Source: Saturnia japonica (taxonomy: Eukaryota; Arthropoda; Insecta; Lepidoptera; Saturniidae). Taken from it: a DNA stretch of 64,000 nucleotides. The number at the start of each line of letters is the position of its first letter. Positions within the stretch are counted from its first letter, which is position 1. The stretch is taken from contig CM065307.1 in the NCBI GenBank assembly GCA_033032175.1, positions 2,976,001 through 3,040,000 of the forward strand, given 5' to 3'. Below, one piece after another: positions 21,755-31,990 of the stretch. Below the pieces are notes generated by a model that saw only the letters and a program-made list of their open reading frames with translations, was not told the DNA's origin and did not search any database. A program made the translations under genes and the position numbers.

Positions 21755-24700
21755 ATGGTGAGTTGTTGTGTAAAAATATCCTAGTGACGTATGGTCTAAT
21801 ATTTTTATATAACAGAATTAAATTATTTTGTTTAAATGAGAAGGTGATGACAACTGCTAAGGTTATAAAATGACGTTCCTAATTTCAGAATAAATTAAAG
21901 TCATCACAGAGAGACAAAGTGAAGAAGTTCGTCGCTTTCACGCAGACTAGCGAGAGCACGGCCATATACTGCTTATCCAGAACGATTGGAAACTAGACCT
22001 TGCAAGTGACAACTATTTTCAAAACCCAGATGCGTACTACAAAGACTCTGGTAAAGCATCGGTGGATAGAAAAAAGCTCGAACAGTTATTCAATAAGTAC
22101 AGAGACCATCAAGAGAACGAAAAGATTACAGCAGATGGTGTTATGAAATTTTTAGAAGATCTTAACCTTAGTCCAGAGTCAATTTTAGTTCTTATAATAG
22201 CATGGAAATGTAAAGCCGCGATACAATGTGAATTTACAAAAGAGGAGTTCACTACGGGCCTGCTAGAACTCAGTGTTGACAGCATAGATAAATTAAAAGC
22301 AAAATTACCAACACTAGAAACAGAATTAAAAGACTTAAATAAATTTAAAGATTTTTATCACTTTACATTTAATTATGCTAAGAACGCGGGGCAGAAGGGC
22401 CTTGATTTAGACATGGCATTAGCATACTGGAATATTGTTCTCCGTGGAAGGTTTAAGTTCCTTGATGCCTGGTGTAAATTTCTCACAGTAGGTATATTTA
22501 ATTTTAAAGGCTGAGGTCCACTAAGCGGTTTGGGCGGGCCCACATTGTGACATTCACACAAAGATCCACCTGCCTAGGTTTTGTATGAAACATTTTAACT
22601 AGCTGATGGATCAGGATGCAACACAGTGTATAATGTTTCACACAAAAGATAGGCAGATGGACTTTTGTATTTTTATGTGACCCACCCGTAGTCACCTAGT
22701 GGTCAACAACTTTAACCATTCCTTAACATGGAATTAATTAAGCATATATATAAATCCCCTATGAATTATCATCATAAAATTTAAAAGCAGTGGTGCTCTT
22801 GTCGGTTGAGTTTTCTCTATCTCTCCGTACACTCTGTCTTCCTCTTAACATCATGATACGACACAACGCCTATTTTATCCTTTACTTGCTGAATGTATGT
22901 CCTTCTTGATCTTCCTCTTTCCTTCAATTTTTCCTTTTATTATTGTTTTTAATAGGTTGTATCAAATCAAATGCTGCACCAAATCTCCCCCCTTATTTTT
23001 AATTATTTCCATTAATGCCTTCCTCTCTTTTACCATTTTTAATACCTCTTCATTCGTTTTTCTTTCAATTCTCTCCATCCTCCTCATCCCTCTTTGTCAT
23101 TGTCCACTCTTCACAGCCATATAAAGCAATGCTCCATACATATATTTTTATTCATTTCTTTTTGATATGTTTTAGTGTTTTTCTCTAAATAAATATTTCC
23201 TCTCTTTAAAACTTTTCCTTGCCATCACTATTTGGATTATGATATCAGATTTACACCCAGTGTTGTTTATAATTATGCATCTTAAATATTTAATAATATA
23301 TAACTTAATAATAAGTGTTTAATATTTTATAAATATTTAGTGAAAACAATACAAAAAAAAAACTAGACTATCAATTTATAATATTGAATTCTACATAATA
23401 ATTCATAATATTATAATTATTTTATTCAGATTTAGTTACATTGGAAGTCAGTATTCTGATTTTGTTTCAGATTGTAACTTGAGTTTATCAATTAAAAATC
23501 TTTTTTATAGCCTCACCTTTCCACTTGATTGCATAAACATATTTTAGATTTTTTTTCAATAATGTACATGGAGTTTAGGCTTTCCAGGGACTGATTTATT
23601 GAATACAGCATAGGCCTACTTACAAAGCCCTTGCTACTTGTAGAGCATCAGATGATGGACTTTTTGGGTCAAATATGTTTGATATTACATCTTGGAAAAT
23701 TAGTGTTTATAGGTACCAAGTTATGAAAACTATGCCCATGTAAACCTCATATATAAATTCTTTAAATAATTACTCAACCAGATCATAAAATTTAGTAAAA
23801 AAACAATATAATTATCTTCAATCTAGTTTGCAGTAATTCTAATTATTATGTCATAATAATCAAGACAAAATCATTTACAAAAATATGTGTAAATATCAGA
23901 AGACATGGGTCAATAAAATGTATGTTATACTGGCCAGGCAGCCAGGCCCAGGCTTATAAACACATTAGTAGAAATCCCTAACATAGTGTGGAGATGTCAC
24001 AGGTTTGATTTACAAAGGATTAATATGACATTTACTTATTTATACCTGAGTGTTTCATATTTACATGTAAACTAGCTGTCCCCACGTGCATTGTTCTGCC
24101 TTTTCCAGCAGTCAATAATTCAACAACAGCACCATCTATCACGTTCAGGAATAGAGTAAAGCCTTTACTATGAAAATACATTAAGATCTACTGAATTTCA
24201 TGGTAATAGACCAAGGGTGTTGGAATTCGTCATTCTTATATGTACCAAAATCCATCTTTGTATAATAAATAGACTAGCTGTGCCTGCGGCTGTGCTTGCG
24301 TTAACTATAGAATGCCGTAGATTGCGCTATCCCTCTTACGGTTATTTTAAAGACAAAAATGCTTATTGTGGGTGGTCATTAGATGATAGATATATTATCT
24401 TGATGACTTTTTTGAAGGTCTTTTTTAAGATCTACAATTATGTACTACATTAAATTTGATACATCTCATAAGGTTTTATTCAGGGTTAGTCATTTAAGTG
24501 CCCCAAATCATCGTTTTTCCAAATTGATTTTTATTTACGTATTAATTTACGTAATTATTTTTGTAAAATAAAAGTAGCCTAAATTGCTCTTTATAACATC
24601 AACTATCTGCTAGTAAAAGTACCATCAAAATTAGTCAATTTGTTTCGGAGTTTACCCAGAACAGACAAAAATTAAGAGTTATTTTGACATTACAAATAGA

Positions 24701-24972
24701 CACTTAAATTTTATTAATTGTATAGATAGTTATTATGTTATGAGGCTATTAAAAACTTATTCAAAACTTAATTTCAGGACAATCACAAAAGATCAATACC
24801 AAAAGACACATGGAATTTACTACTTGATTTTGCAACACAAATTGATGATGGAATGAGCAACTATGACGCAGAAGGCGCATGGCCAGTCCTTATTGATGAT
24901 TTCGTGGAGTGGTGCCAGAAACAGGGACTCACAGCGGACAGCGTCAAAGTCCTCGAGCCAGCGTCAGGCTAG
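21755..24972 (+). CDS. DCUN1D1: DCN1-like protein 1 (NEDD8 E3 co-factor), one-base frameshift in exon 2
   Basis: DCN1-like proteins bind cullins and UBC12 and promote NEDD8 transfer to cullins. Exon 1 codes only the initiator Met (21755-21757, ATG|GTGAGT), an arrangement also found in vertebrate DCUN1D1. Exon 2 is 21889-22487 and exon 3 is 24778-24972. The start [14 protein letters not shown] and the UBA-like segment are followed by the PONY domain ([46 protein letters not shown]) and end with [19 protein letters not shown]. Exon 2 is 599 nt although both borders are phase 0. One base is missing around 21976-21979: TTATCCAG needs an extra base to read L-S-Q-N-D-W, and without it the frame hits TAG nine codons later. 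With that base the product would be 265 aa, the usual length. A sequencing or assembly error in a short C run is the simplest explanation; a real null allele is possible. Confidence 0.92.
22488..24273. other. DCUN1D1 intron 2; nothing recognised
   Basis: AT-rich intron following ACA|GTAGGT. It includes a pyrimidine-rich stretch (about 22800-23110) that produces open frames of low complexity. No additional exon is needed, since exons 2 and 3 join F-L-T-D-N-H-K as expected for the family. Confidence 0.55.
24274..24726 (-). mobile_element. Helitron (Lep1-like), 51 bp from the DCUN1D1 exon 3 acceptor
   Basis: On the minus strand it starts A|TCTATACAATTAATAAAATT (right end 24726) and ends GCACAGCTAG|T (left end 24274). 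Both ends therefore keep the TC...CTAG termini and the A|T target. It is 453 bp. It lies in intron 2, so the branch point and pyrimidine tract of exon 3 must sit in the 51 bases between them or inside the Helitron. Confidence 0.85.
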
Positions 24973-26324
24973 CTGATAACTTACAGCTGCCAACAGCATG
25001 AAGCGACATATACTGGTGATATTGATAATGAACCAAACCACACAGTCGGTGTCAGAACTTATCTGTTCTTGTTGCTGTCTCGCTTCTTGCTGTACGGTTT
25101 CGAGCTGTGTACAATTGAGTGGGTTGCTGTACTTATAGTCTTCGAACTGTACAGTTGACTAAATTACGGAAGGGATTGTAAGGATCTTATTCGATTAGTG
25201 TCCATATGTGACAGTAACATTGTTAGATGATGATAACCATGCTCCTTTTTAAATTAACAACAAATTGTATTCATAAAATTAACATATATTTGTTGTGGAC
25301 ATTGAAAATAGTTATTTTTATATGACTGGTTTATTATATTATCCATAGATTTATCACAGTAGAGATCGGCATTAGGTTGAACAAAAACGGAATACAGTAC
25401 GTATGTGAATTATTTTGTTCATTTCTTTGATATATGAGTTAATTTTAGTACATATAACCACAAACTTTATTTACAGTTTTAAACTATAGATTTAACTAAG
25501 TGGGAATTCTATTGATAACGATTTACGTGGGTCGAAACAGGCCTATAACGTACAAAAATGGTCTCCTTTAAGTATATTGTTCTAAAACAAGTGTAAACTA
25601 TGCTATTTCTCTTTCGAGTTGCCGATCTAGACATTGAATCTATGGCATTATCTCAATGTTAGTTTTTTTGAAGATAAACAAGTTGCTATGTCATTTAGAT
25701 GTGACAAAGATACGTGAGATGTCTACAAAAGATTTAATTAATGAATTCTGTAAACGACTACTAAGATTTGGGCTAAATAATATCCAAAAGTTATTTTATA
25801 TGTATAGAAATTTTTGGTAACTTTTAATCATGGAAAGCCCTGAACATTTAAGTATGTGATTAGTCAATTTTTCTTAAATACCGGAAAATATTTATAGCTA
25901 AGGTTTAAATGTGATGATTTTTTTCTTCAATTGCGTATTAAATTAATATGTAAATGTTGTTCCATAAAAATAGTATTTTTAATGTGCTCTTACCAAAAGT
26001 CACTACAAATTGTTCTTCATCTCCACATAACATTTGAGAAGGTGAACAAACATGGCTGGCGTGAATATCGAAATTACAAATACCAATTTTAGTATAGAAT
26101 ATCTTGCACGTACTTGGATATTGCGTCAAGAATAAAATCTATTTATGAAAATATAAAAAAATGTTTATAAAAAGTTAAATAGAACATACGCCTTTCTGAT
26201 TCATGTTAAATCTTGTTTAAGAGTTGTGTAATTTTATTGCTTATGCAACGACGACAACATATTTAAGCTTTTATTTTGTTTATTTATTTGACAAAGAATT
26301 GTAATTAAATTGTATGTATTCTAG
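24973..26324 (+). other. DCUN1D1 3' UTR and downstream sequence
   Basis: No open frame of note. The first good AATAAA after the stop codon is at 26131-26136, which would make a 3' UTR of about 1.15 kb; an ATTAAA near 25935 is an alternative. The real cleavage site cannot be fixed from sequence alone. Confidence 0.4.
26131..26136 (+). terminator. Candidate DCUN1D1 polyadenylation signal
   Basis: AATAAA following AAG, the first canonical hexamer downstream of the DCUN1D1 stop. Position is the only support. Confidence 0.35.
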
Positions 26325-26552
26325 TAGTGTTAACTAAAAAACATCGATTGTTTGTAAAATTGATATTCTTGATTCTTTTGTTGAGAAACTATCAATTAAT
26401 CGATTATTTCTCAGTACCTACTGAAACCGAGCGACAACGACGCTCTGGCGAAAAAAAAATATAAAATTTTGCACTATTGCTAGTTTAAGCCCGAAAATCG
26501 ATTATTCCAGTGTGTAAATGACTGTCGGTTAATCGATTTTTAATTAACACTA
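26325..26552. repeat. Candidate MITE with TAGTGTTAA ends and ATCGAT words
   Basis: The left end TAGTGTTAACTAAAAAACAT then CGATT resembles the reverse complement of the right end, TAGTGTTAATTAAAAATCGA. The inside carries repeated (A)ATCGATT words. It is about 228 bp, and the target duplication is unclear. Confidence 0.4.
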
Positions 26553-28214
26553 TTTTGTAGTGCTGTCGTTCGGATGTTTTTGAGTACGAACATGCATATA
26601 TAAACTCAATAGAAGCAACAGGAACTTTAGTTTGTTTACCTATTCATTAAATTTTAAAAAAATAAGGAATATCACTAATTTTTTTTTTTCTAAAAATTTA
26701 TGAATTGTTATTTAAACGGAAGGTTTGTAAGTTAATATTATGTAATAATAGCTCAGGTTCGCTTTCTTTCAATTGTATAAAGCTTTCAAATAATTCCGTC
26801 AGTTTATATAAAAGAAAATAACTAATTAATCAATGTCCTAATTCTATTTTCAGTTTCAATTCGATTGCAGTCTATCAAATCTAAGAAATACATTTTGGCG
26901 TTTCGCATTCATTACGCAATAACCTTGTCAGATGTGTACTCATGATTACAAACAGTAGCTACTTACACTTAAAATTTCAAAGAATTATTATGTAGTTATC
27001 ATTACGGGCAACATTTCTGTACGGTAAAAAATAGTTTTAAAAACTAATCTGACAGCTGAAAAAATATTTTTCTTAGATTTTATGGAATGTATAAAAATGA
27101 TTGATTGAATTAGCTCGGATTGTTTTTTTTTTTATGACATTTCATTTCATGAATGGTACCTGTTATAGATCATTTCTAATAATAAATATTGTTAGTATCA
27201 TCAAAATAACATAATTAATGAAAAGAATGCTTTCTAAGGCTTGCCACACTGCAACTTTAGAAAAAATGTTCAAATGTTTCGCCTATAGGTATTTGAATTA
27301 ATTTTTTTTTAGATATAGTGAGTGTTTAAAATTTGTAAATATGTACATATACATTATTAATGATATTAACCTTTTTTTAATCTACTACTTTTATTTAGGT
27401 TATGTTTTTAGTAGGAGTTGTAAGTTTGACGGATTATAATTAATATACATTGACAAGCATTGGCGTCGTGTACAGTAAAATAAATTTTATTAGTTGGAAA
27501 AAATTAATATAGGAGTTATTATTGAGAAGCAAAAGCAGCTTTGTATAATTTCAATTAGGTACTTGTAATTAGTTATAAATATACAGGTGTTTTTTTTTTA
27601 AATGGGCGGAAAGGGTTAAGTCATCCACAAAAAATATTGTTCGAGAAGGTTCGCGTAATATGTGTTGGGCCCTTAATTCAATCAATCGCGAATCAATACC
27701 TCTCGAAGCTATTGTTGCGATACACAGTAATTATTCTAATAACAAACAAAAGAGACACTTCGTCAGGAGCGGGCTGTGAACTTGACCTTGCTCCGTCAAC
27801 CTGGACTGTAGATTGTGAAGTATGTGTGTGTAGAGTGAACTGTGTGTAAGTGTGCGTACAGCCTCAAATCTCACAGGACACTATCACGCTAGTAATCTGT
27901 TCATCAAAACACTCCTGGGACAGCAACTCAAAATTATACAATGCAAAAACTTCAACCACCGTAAATCACATATACCTGAGTGCTAGCCGAACGTCCGGAA
28001 TGACGTAGCGCGTACAAAACAAACTCGAGTTCACGGCCAAAGCACGAAGTAGACTGGCCTACGTGCCAGCAGAGCTGTCGGACGAAGCTAGGGGGGTGGG
28101 GCGGGCCGAACGATGCACCTGCCGTGCAATTCGCCAATCACAGCGATCGCGGCATCGTACGATGCGGCTAATAAATTGGTATTCCAAACAAATATATACG
28201 TTCGAATTTAGAAC
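26553..28214. other. Intergenic; includes an unassigned GC-richer block
   Basis: 26553-27600 is plain AT-rich sequence. 27640-28190 is distinctly richer in GC, with open frames on both strands (for example 28063-28425 plus) and the word GGGGGGTGGGGCGGGCCGA. I do not recognise a protein in it. It could be part of a retroelement or a promoter-like island. Confidence 0.4.
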
Positions 28215-28449
28215 CTTTTTAACCGACTTCAAAAAAAGACAGGTTCTCAAATCGAACGCATTGTTTTATGGATGTACAGCCATAACCCTTAACTTCTTTG
28301 TTTATGAACCGATATGGACAATTTATTTTTTCGTTGGGAAGAAGATACATCAAGTGTGGTCCTATGTTAATTTCATTTGCATTGTAACTTCAAATATACA
28401 CCAGGGAACTCTTCTAAATAATTAAATCTGGTTTTCTTTTTCGTTAAAA
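28215..28449 (-). repeat. Fold-back family half-unit, copy 2
   Basis: On the plus strand it reads AACCGACTTCAAAAAAAG, AACTTCTTTGTTTATGAACC and TGGTTTTCTTTTTCGTTAAA, the reverse complement of the half-unit at 48495-48735. It is a single arm, not palindromic like the copy at 3806-4186. Confidence 0.65.
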
Positions 28450-29075
28450 ATTTTCTTGTTTGATGTCTATTAAAAAGCAGGGCTGCCCACAAAGACACTT
28501 CTGTATATCATCATTCATCAGCCTATAATCGCTAGGAAATGAATTGATCTAGTTTAGTTCTCAAGAGCGAATATCCTGTTTGTAACCGCAGGGAGAGAAT
28601 TAAAATCGGTCTTGATTTAAAATTGTGTTAACTAAAAATTATACCGGCGCTCAATAAAATACCGATTACCGAAATATATAACGACAAATCTTTTTAAAAA
28701 AGGCTTGCCAAAAATAGCTTCCAGACGGCAGAAACATGTATAATTAGGTCGGTTTTTCTACGGTTATGAAATTAGTCATTTCGCACCTTAATTGCAACTA
28801 AGACAAGAACCCAAGACGAGGCTTGGCCACTTTGGCAAGGGGTTGTGTGAACGTGGTTTAGTGACTTCAGCGCTCGCCTCTAAGCCCGGTGAAGCTGCAA
28901 AAGCCTTCAGAGGCTTCAGGATCTCTAAGACTAACAGTAGGTATGGACAGATCTAAAAAAAATGTTCACATCCACCAGTTTCCCGCAACCTTCACCGGAT
29001 CATCAACCATCATTCTATTTTAGTCCACATGAAATTGACTGATAAAGGTAAATTAAAAAAAGAGATCATTTAGGT
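28450..29075 (+). repeat. Spacer with a dispersed repeat at 28815-28935
   Basis: 28815-28935 (GGCCACTTTGGCAAGGGG, AGCGCTCGCCTCTAAG, CGGTGAAGCTGCAAAAGCC) matches the reverse complement of 54750-54890. A partial copy lies at 29708-29752. The rest of the interval shows nothing recognisable. Confidence 0.5.
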
Positions 29076-29645
29076 CAATGGTCCCCAAACTTTTTGGTCT
29101 CGTGGACCCCTTAAGAAATTTTACTGTGTATTGGGTAGACCTCACAAACATTTTCTTATACAAAATTCCAAAGACAAATGAACATCGTTTGTCTCTAACA
29201 TTCGTATTGTTTGAATTATTGCCGAATTGAACAAGCATGTGCAAGTGCTTTCGGTACAAGTTTTAAAAAGTACATATAAAAATAATTTTATGAGGTCATC
29301 CAATCAGCGATCCCTAATTTTCCCCTGATTAATGCAATTAATCATAAAATTCCAGAATTTAGCTCCATATTTTCATCTAATTCCATAAACATTTACCTTT
29401 TACAAATAATTACTTCTATGTTTATTTAAAAAAAAGTATTGTGTAAGCACACTATAATATTTATTATTATATTTATAGAAAAAATCAAAGATTTTGTTGC
29501 GACTTGCTTTATATGGATTTCAATATTTTTGTCGATCTCCATTTGCAACTCGCGGAACTCAAAATTTTGTTTTCGCTGACGTGGACCCCTTGAAGTTTGA
29601 AATTGACTCCCAGGGATCCTTATGTACCACTTTGGGGACCTATGT
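29076..29645. mobile_element. Non-autonomous hAT-like element
   Basis: The left end CAATGGTCCCCAAACTTTTT and the reverse complement of the right end, CATAGGTCCCCAAAGTGGT, agree in the GGTCCCCAAA core. The words CGTGGACCCCTTAAG near the left end and CGTGGACCCCTTGAAG near the right add to the likeness with hAT (Charlie-type) termini. The flanks TTTAGGTC/TTTAAGGC agree in 6 of 8 bases, a decayed TSD at best. A 68-codon minus-strand frame inside is not recognised as transposase. Confidence 0.6.
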
Positions 29646-30044
29646 TTAAGGCGCTTTTAGTGCTGCCATCTAGTTTTTAAATCTCTGACAGCTTGCTAGA
29701 CAATTCCGGTGAAGCTGTAAAAGCCGTCAGAGGCTGCAAGGCCCGTTTAGTCGGTCATGGAAAAAGATGCTAGTACTTGTATTTTCGCATTATTTTTCGT
29801 GAAGAATTTAGTAGGTACCTAGTAATGTGAAATCAATACACAATTATTAATGTTAATGTTGGACATCAAATTTGTTGGGCATCAAAATCCATGTTTGGCT
29901 AATTTAATATTATTATCTGGCATATAAAATCTCAAAAGAAAAAAAAATCCTAATGTCAATGTCATTTTGACAGTACAGGAAAAATATTTTCTGATCATAC
30001 TTCGTAGGTAAAATTGTAAAACTGTTACAAAATAAATAATCATA
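29646..30044 (+). other. 5' flank of NDUFA2
   Basis: Contains the repeat fragment at 29708-29752. The last about 100 bases before the ATG should carry the promoter and short 5' UTR. No obvious TATA box was seen. Confidence 0.4.
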
Positions 30045-31107
30045 ATGTCGGTTCGTCTTGGAGGCGCACTAAAAGAATTAAGAATCCACTTATGTCAAAC
30101 AAGCAAGCAATCTCAGGGTGTGCGGTAAATAAAATTATTACATAAACTAACTTAACCTATAAATGTTTACTTCAAGATACAATAATATTTTGCAGGGATT
30201 TCATTCAGAAGAATTACGTGAATATTAAGAAAGAGAATCCCACTTTCCCGATACTGATTCGTGAATGTAGCGGAATACAGCCGCGAGTGTGGGCTCGCTA
30301 TGGTATGTCTTCTATTATTTGCACTATCTTGTATACAATTGAAAAATAGCTTTATCTATAAAGAAAATAATCTCTCATCGATTTGTCCGATATTCTTGGC
30401 TTCTATTTGCTGCTATAAATAGATATAATTTGCATAAGTGCATTCTATAGTCAATACTGTATCTTTAATTCTGTTACAGTAATAAGTACCTACCTATTCT
30501 GATTCAGAATCCTTAAGTGGTGAATTTAGTCAAGGAAATCACAAATCAGTCTTACTTATAAAATTCTATTACTTTCTTGTAACATTAGGTGTAGGAAATA
30601 CTTTAATCAGTGTTTCACATGTTTTTATGAGTAATAGTTTACTTAAAAGCCATTTGGGAAATATAAAGAGAATTAAATTAATAAAGATAATTTCAGATAA
30701 AGGAGTGGAGACATGCCAGCCCCTTACTGATCTGAGTAGTGAACAAGTCATGAGCATTATTAAATCCCTTGCGAAATAATAGTACTTAATTAATCAATTT
30801 ACATTTGATGTAGATTGAAAATTTGTTGTTGTAAGTTTGTATACTTCATGTTTTATAAAATTTATGAATTTGTAGTTAGACATAGATTAAGAAATTGGAG
30901 TAGAACTCAATGAGTTACATAATTAGCGGTAGTGAGCTTTGTAATAATTGTTGATTAAAATTAAGTTCTGTATGAGGAATTTCATATAGTATTTATTAAA
31001 TAAATAAATATATGTTTTTTACAGAAAAGGGTGTGGAACGCAGTGCACCCCTTACTAATTTGTCATCGACTGATGTTTTTGCTGCCATCAAGCAGTTAGT
31101 GAAATGA
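30045..31107 (+). CDS. NDUFA2: NADH dehydrogenase (complex I) subunit A2 / B8
   Basis: Small accessory subunit of the peripheral (N-module) arm of mitochondrial complex I, with a thioredoxin-like fold. Exons are 30045-30124, 30196-30302 and 31025-31107 (stop TGA). Phases are 2 and 1, and the product is 90 aa. Family signatures are [12 protein letters not shown] (residues 9-20), [30 protein letters not shown] (residues 44-62) and PLTNLS in the last exon. The two family cysteines are at residues 17 and 51. Donor and acceptor sites are good (CG|GTAAAT, TATG|GTATGT, TTTTTTACAG). There is no presequence, normal for this subunit. An alternative last exon (30697-30779) lies in intron 2 and is described separately. 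An AATAAA follows at 31152. Confidence 0.95.
30697..30779 (+). CDS. NDUFA2: Alternative last exon of NDUFA2 (exon 3a)
   Basis: Preceded by TAATTTCAG, this 83-nt segment starts in the same phase as the downstream exon 3b (31025-31107, also 83 nt) and also ends in a stop (TAA). Joined to exon 2 it reads [26 protein letters not shown], against [27 protein letters not shown] for 3b. The shared KGVE...PLT(D/N)LSS core shows an exon duplication. Because each copy has its own stop, only one can be used as the C-terminus in a given transcript. The frame is open to the end with no decay, which argues that it is, or was until recently, used. Expression is not shown by sequence. Confidence 0.8.
30999..31004 (+). 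terminator. Candidate poly(A) signal for the exon 3a isoform
   Basis: AATAAA within TTAAATAAATAAATA, 220 bases after the 3a stop and 20 bases before the 3b acceptor. If used, cleavage would fall at or near exon 3b and make the choice between the two isoforms a choice of polyadenylation site. Confidence 0.4.
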
Positions 31108-31151
31108 ATTGTGTTACTTTAAAAATATATATTTTAATATGATTAATAGTT

Positions 31152-31157
31152 AATAAA
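31152..31157 (+). terminator. Candidate NDUFA2 poly(A) signal
   Basis: AATAAA 45 bases after the exon 3b stop codon, a typical distance for a short 3' UTR. Confidence 0.6.
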
Positions 31158-31439
31158 AATATTTGTTTTAGTTGATATATGACTTTTCTGTACTTTATCA
31201 ACACATTCACTTTATTCTTTCCTATGATCTTCATAGCTTCTATAATAATGTTTCTGTGTCTGACATGAACATTTTAAAATACTTAAATATTTTTATCATT
31301 TTTCTAGTAGCATGAATTTTAAATCACAAAAACTCAAATATTAACAAGAGAGCCACAAAAGATTAAAGTATTCTATTCATCTAAAATTTTTATTATTGTA
31401 TATAAATACTTTCATAACATTCACTCTTTATCAAGCTTT

Positions 31440-31990
31440 GTTGGTTTTTTGCTCACATCGTGCCTAAGATTCGGCAGGTATCTGATATTGGTACTGCTAG
31501 GTTGATCTACTTCCACAGTACAATATCCTACGGTATTTTACTGTGGGGTTCAGCTGCTAAGGTAGATACCATATTTGTATTACAGTATCGGCCAGTGCAG
31601 GCAATTTATGATATGGGACCATGCAAATCATTGAGGAATAAGTTTTAAGAATTTAGTATTTTAACTTTACCATCCCAATACACCTTGAAAAATATAATAA
31701 CATACATATGTTCGGAAAAATGAAGATAATTTTAAACTTGTTACTAAAAGGTACAATTTCAATACTAGAAATAAATATATAAAATAGTTATTCCATCTTT
31801 TAGACTTAGAAAAGCAAATAAAAGTTTTTTAGGTAACTGTGTTAGGTGTTTTAATAAACTTCCTAAGCACATTACCGATTTGCCGGATAATAATTTCAAG
31901 AATTATGTTATGTAAGTTTTATTGTCGAAAGGGTAGGTACCCTACCCTATACTACCGCTACCGCCTGATTACGTGAATTATGGTGATGTC
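31440..31990 (+). pseudogene. Non-LTR retrotransposon remnant (reverse transcriptase C-terminal part)
   Basis: The frame from 31460 contains SYGILLWGSA, the pattern (YGI..WG) that follows the reverse transcriptase domain in Jockey/CR1-type elements. It is followed by LTLPSQYTLKN in another frame at about 31650 and YNFNTRNKYIK at about 31755, matching the order of the family's ORF2 tail. Stops and frameshifts separate these blocks, and the upstream catalytic domain is absent, so this is a 5'-truncated dead copy. Confidence 0.7.

Noticed and set aside
24217..24453. 78-codon plus-strand frame upstream of DCUN1D1 exon 3
   Set aside because: Lies almost wholly inside a Helitron; the same translation appears in other copies (for example 40745-40936 minus), so it is repeat-derived.
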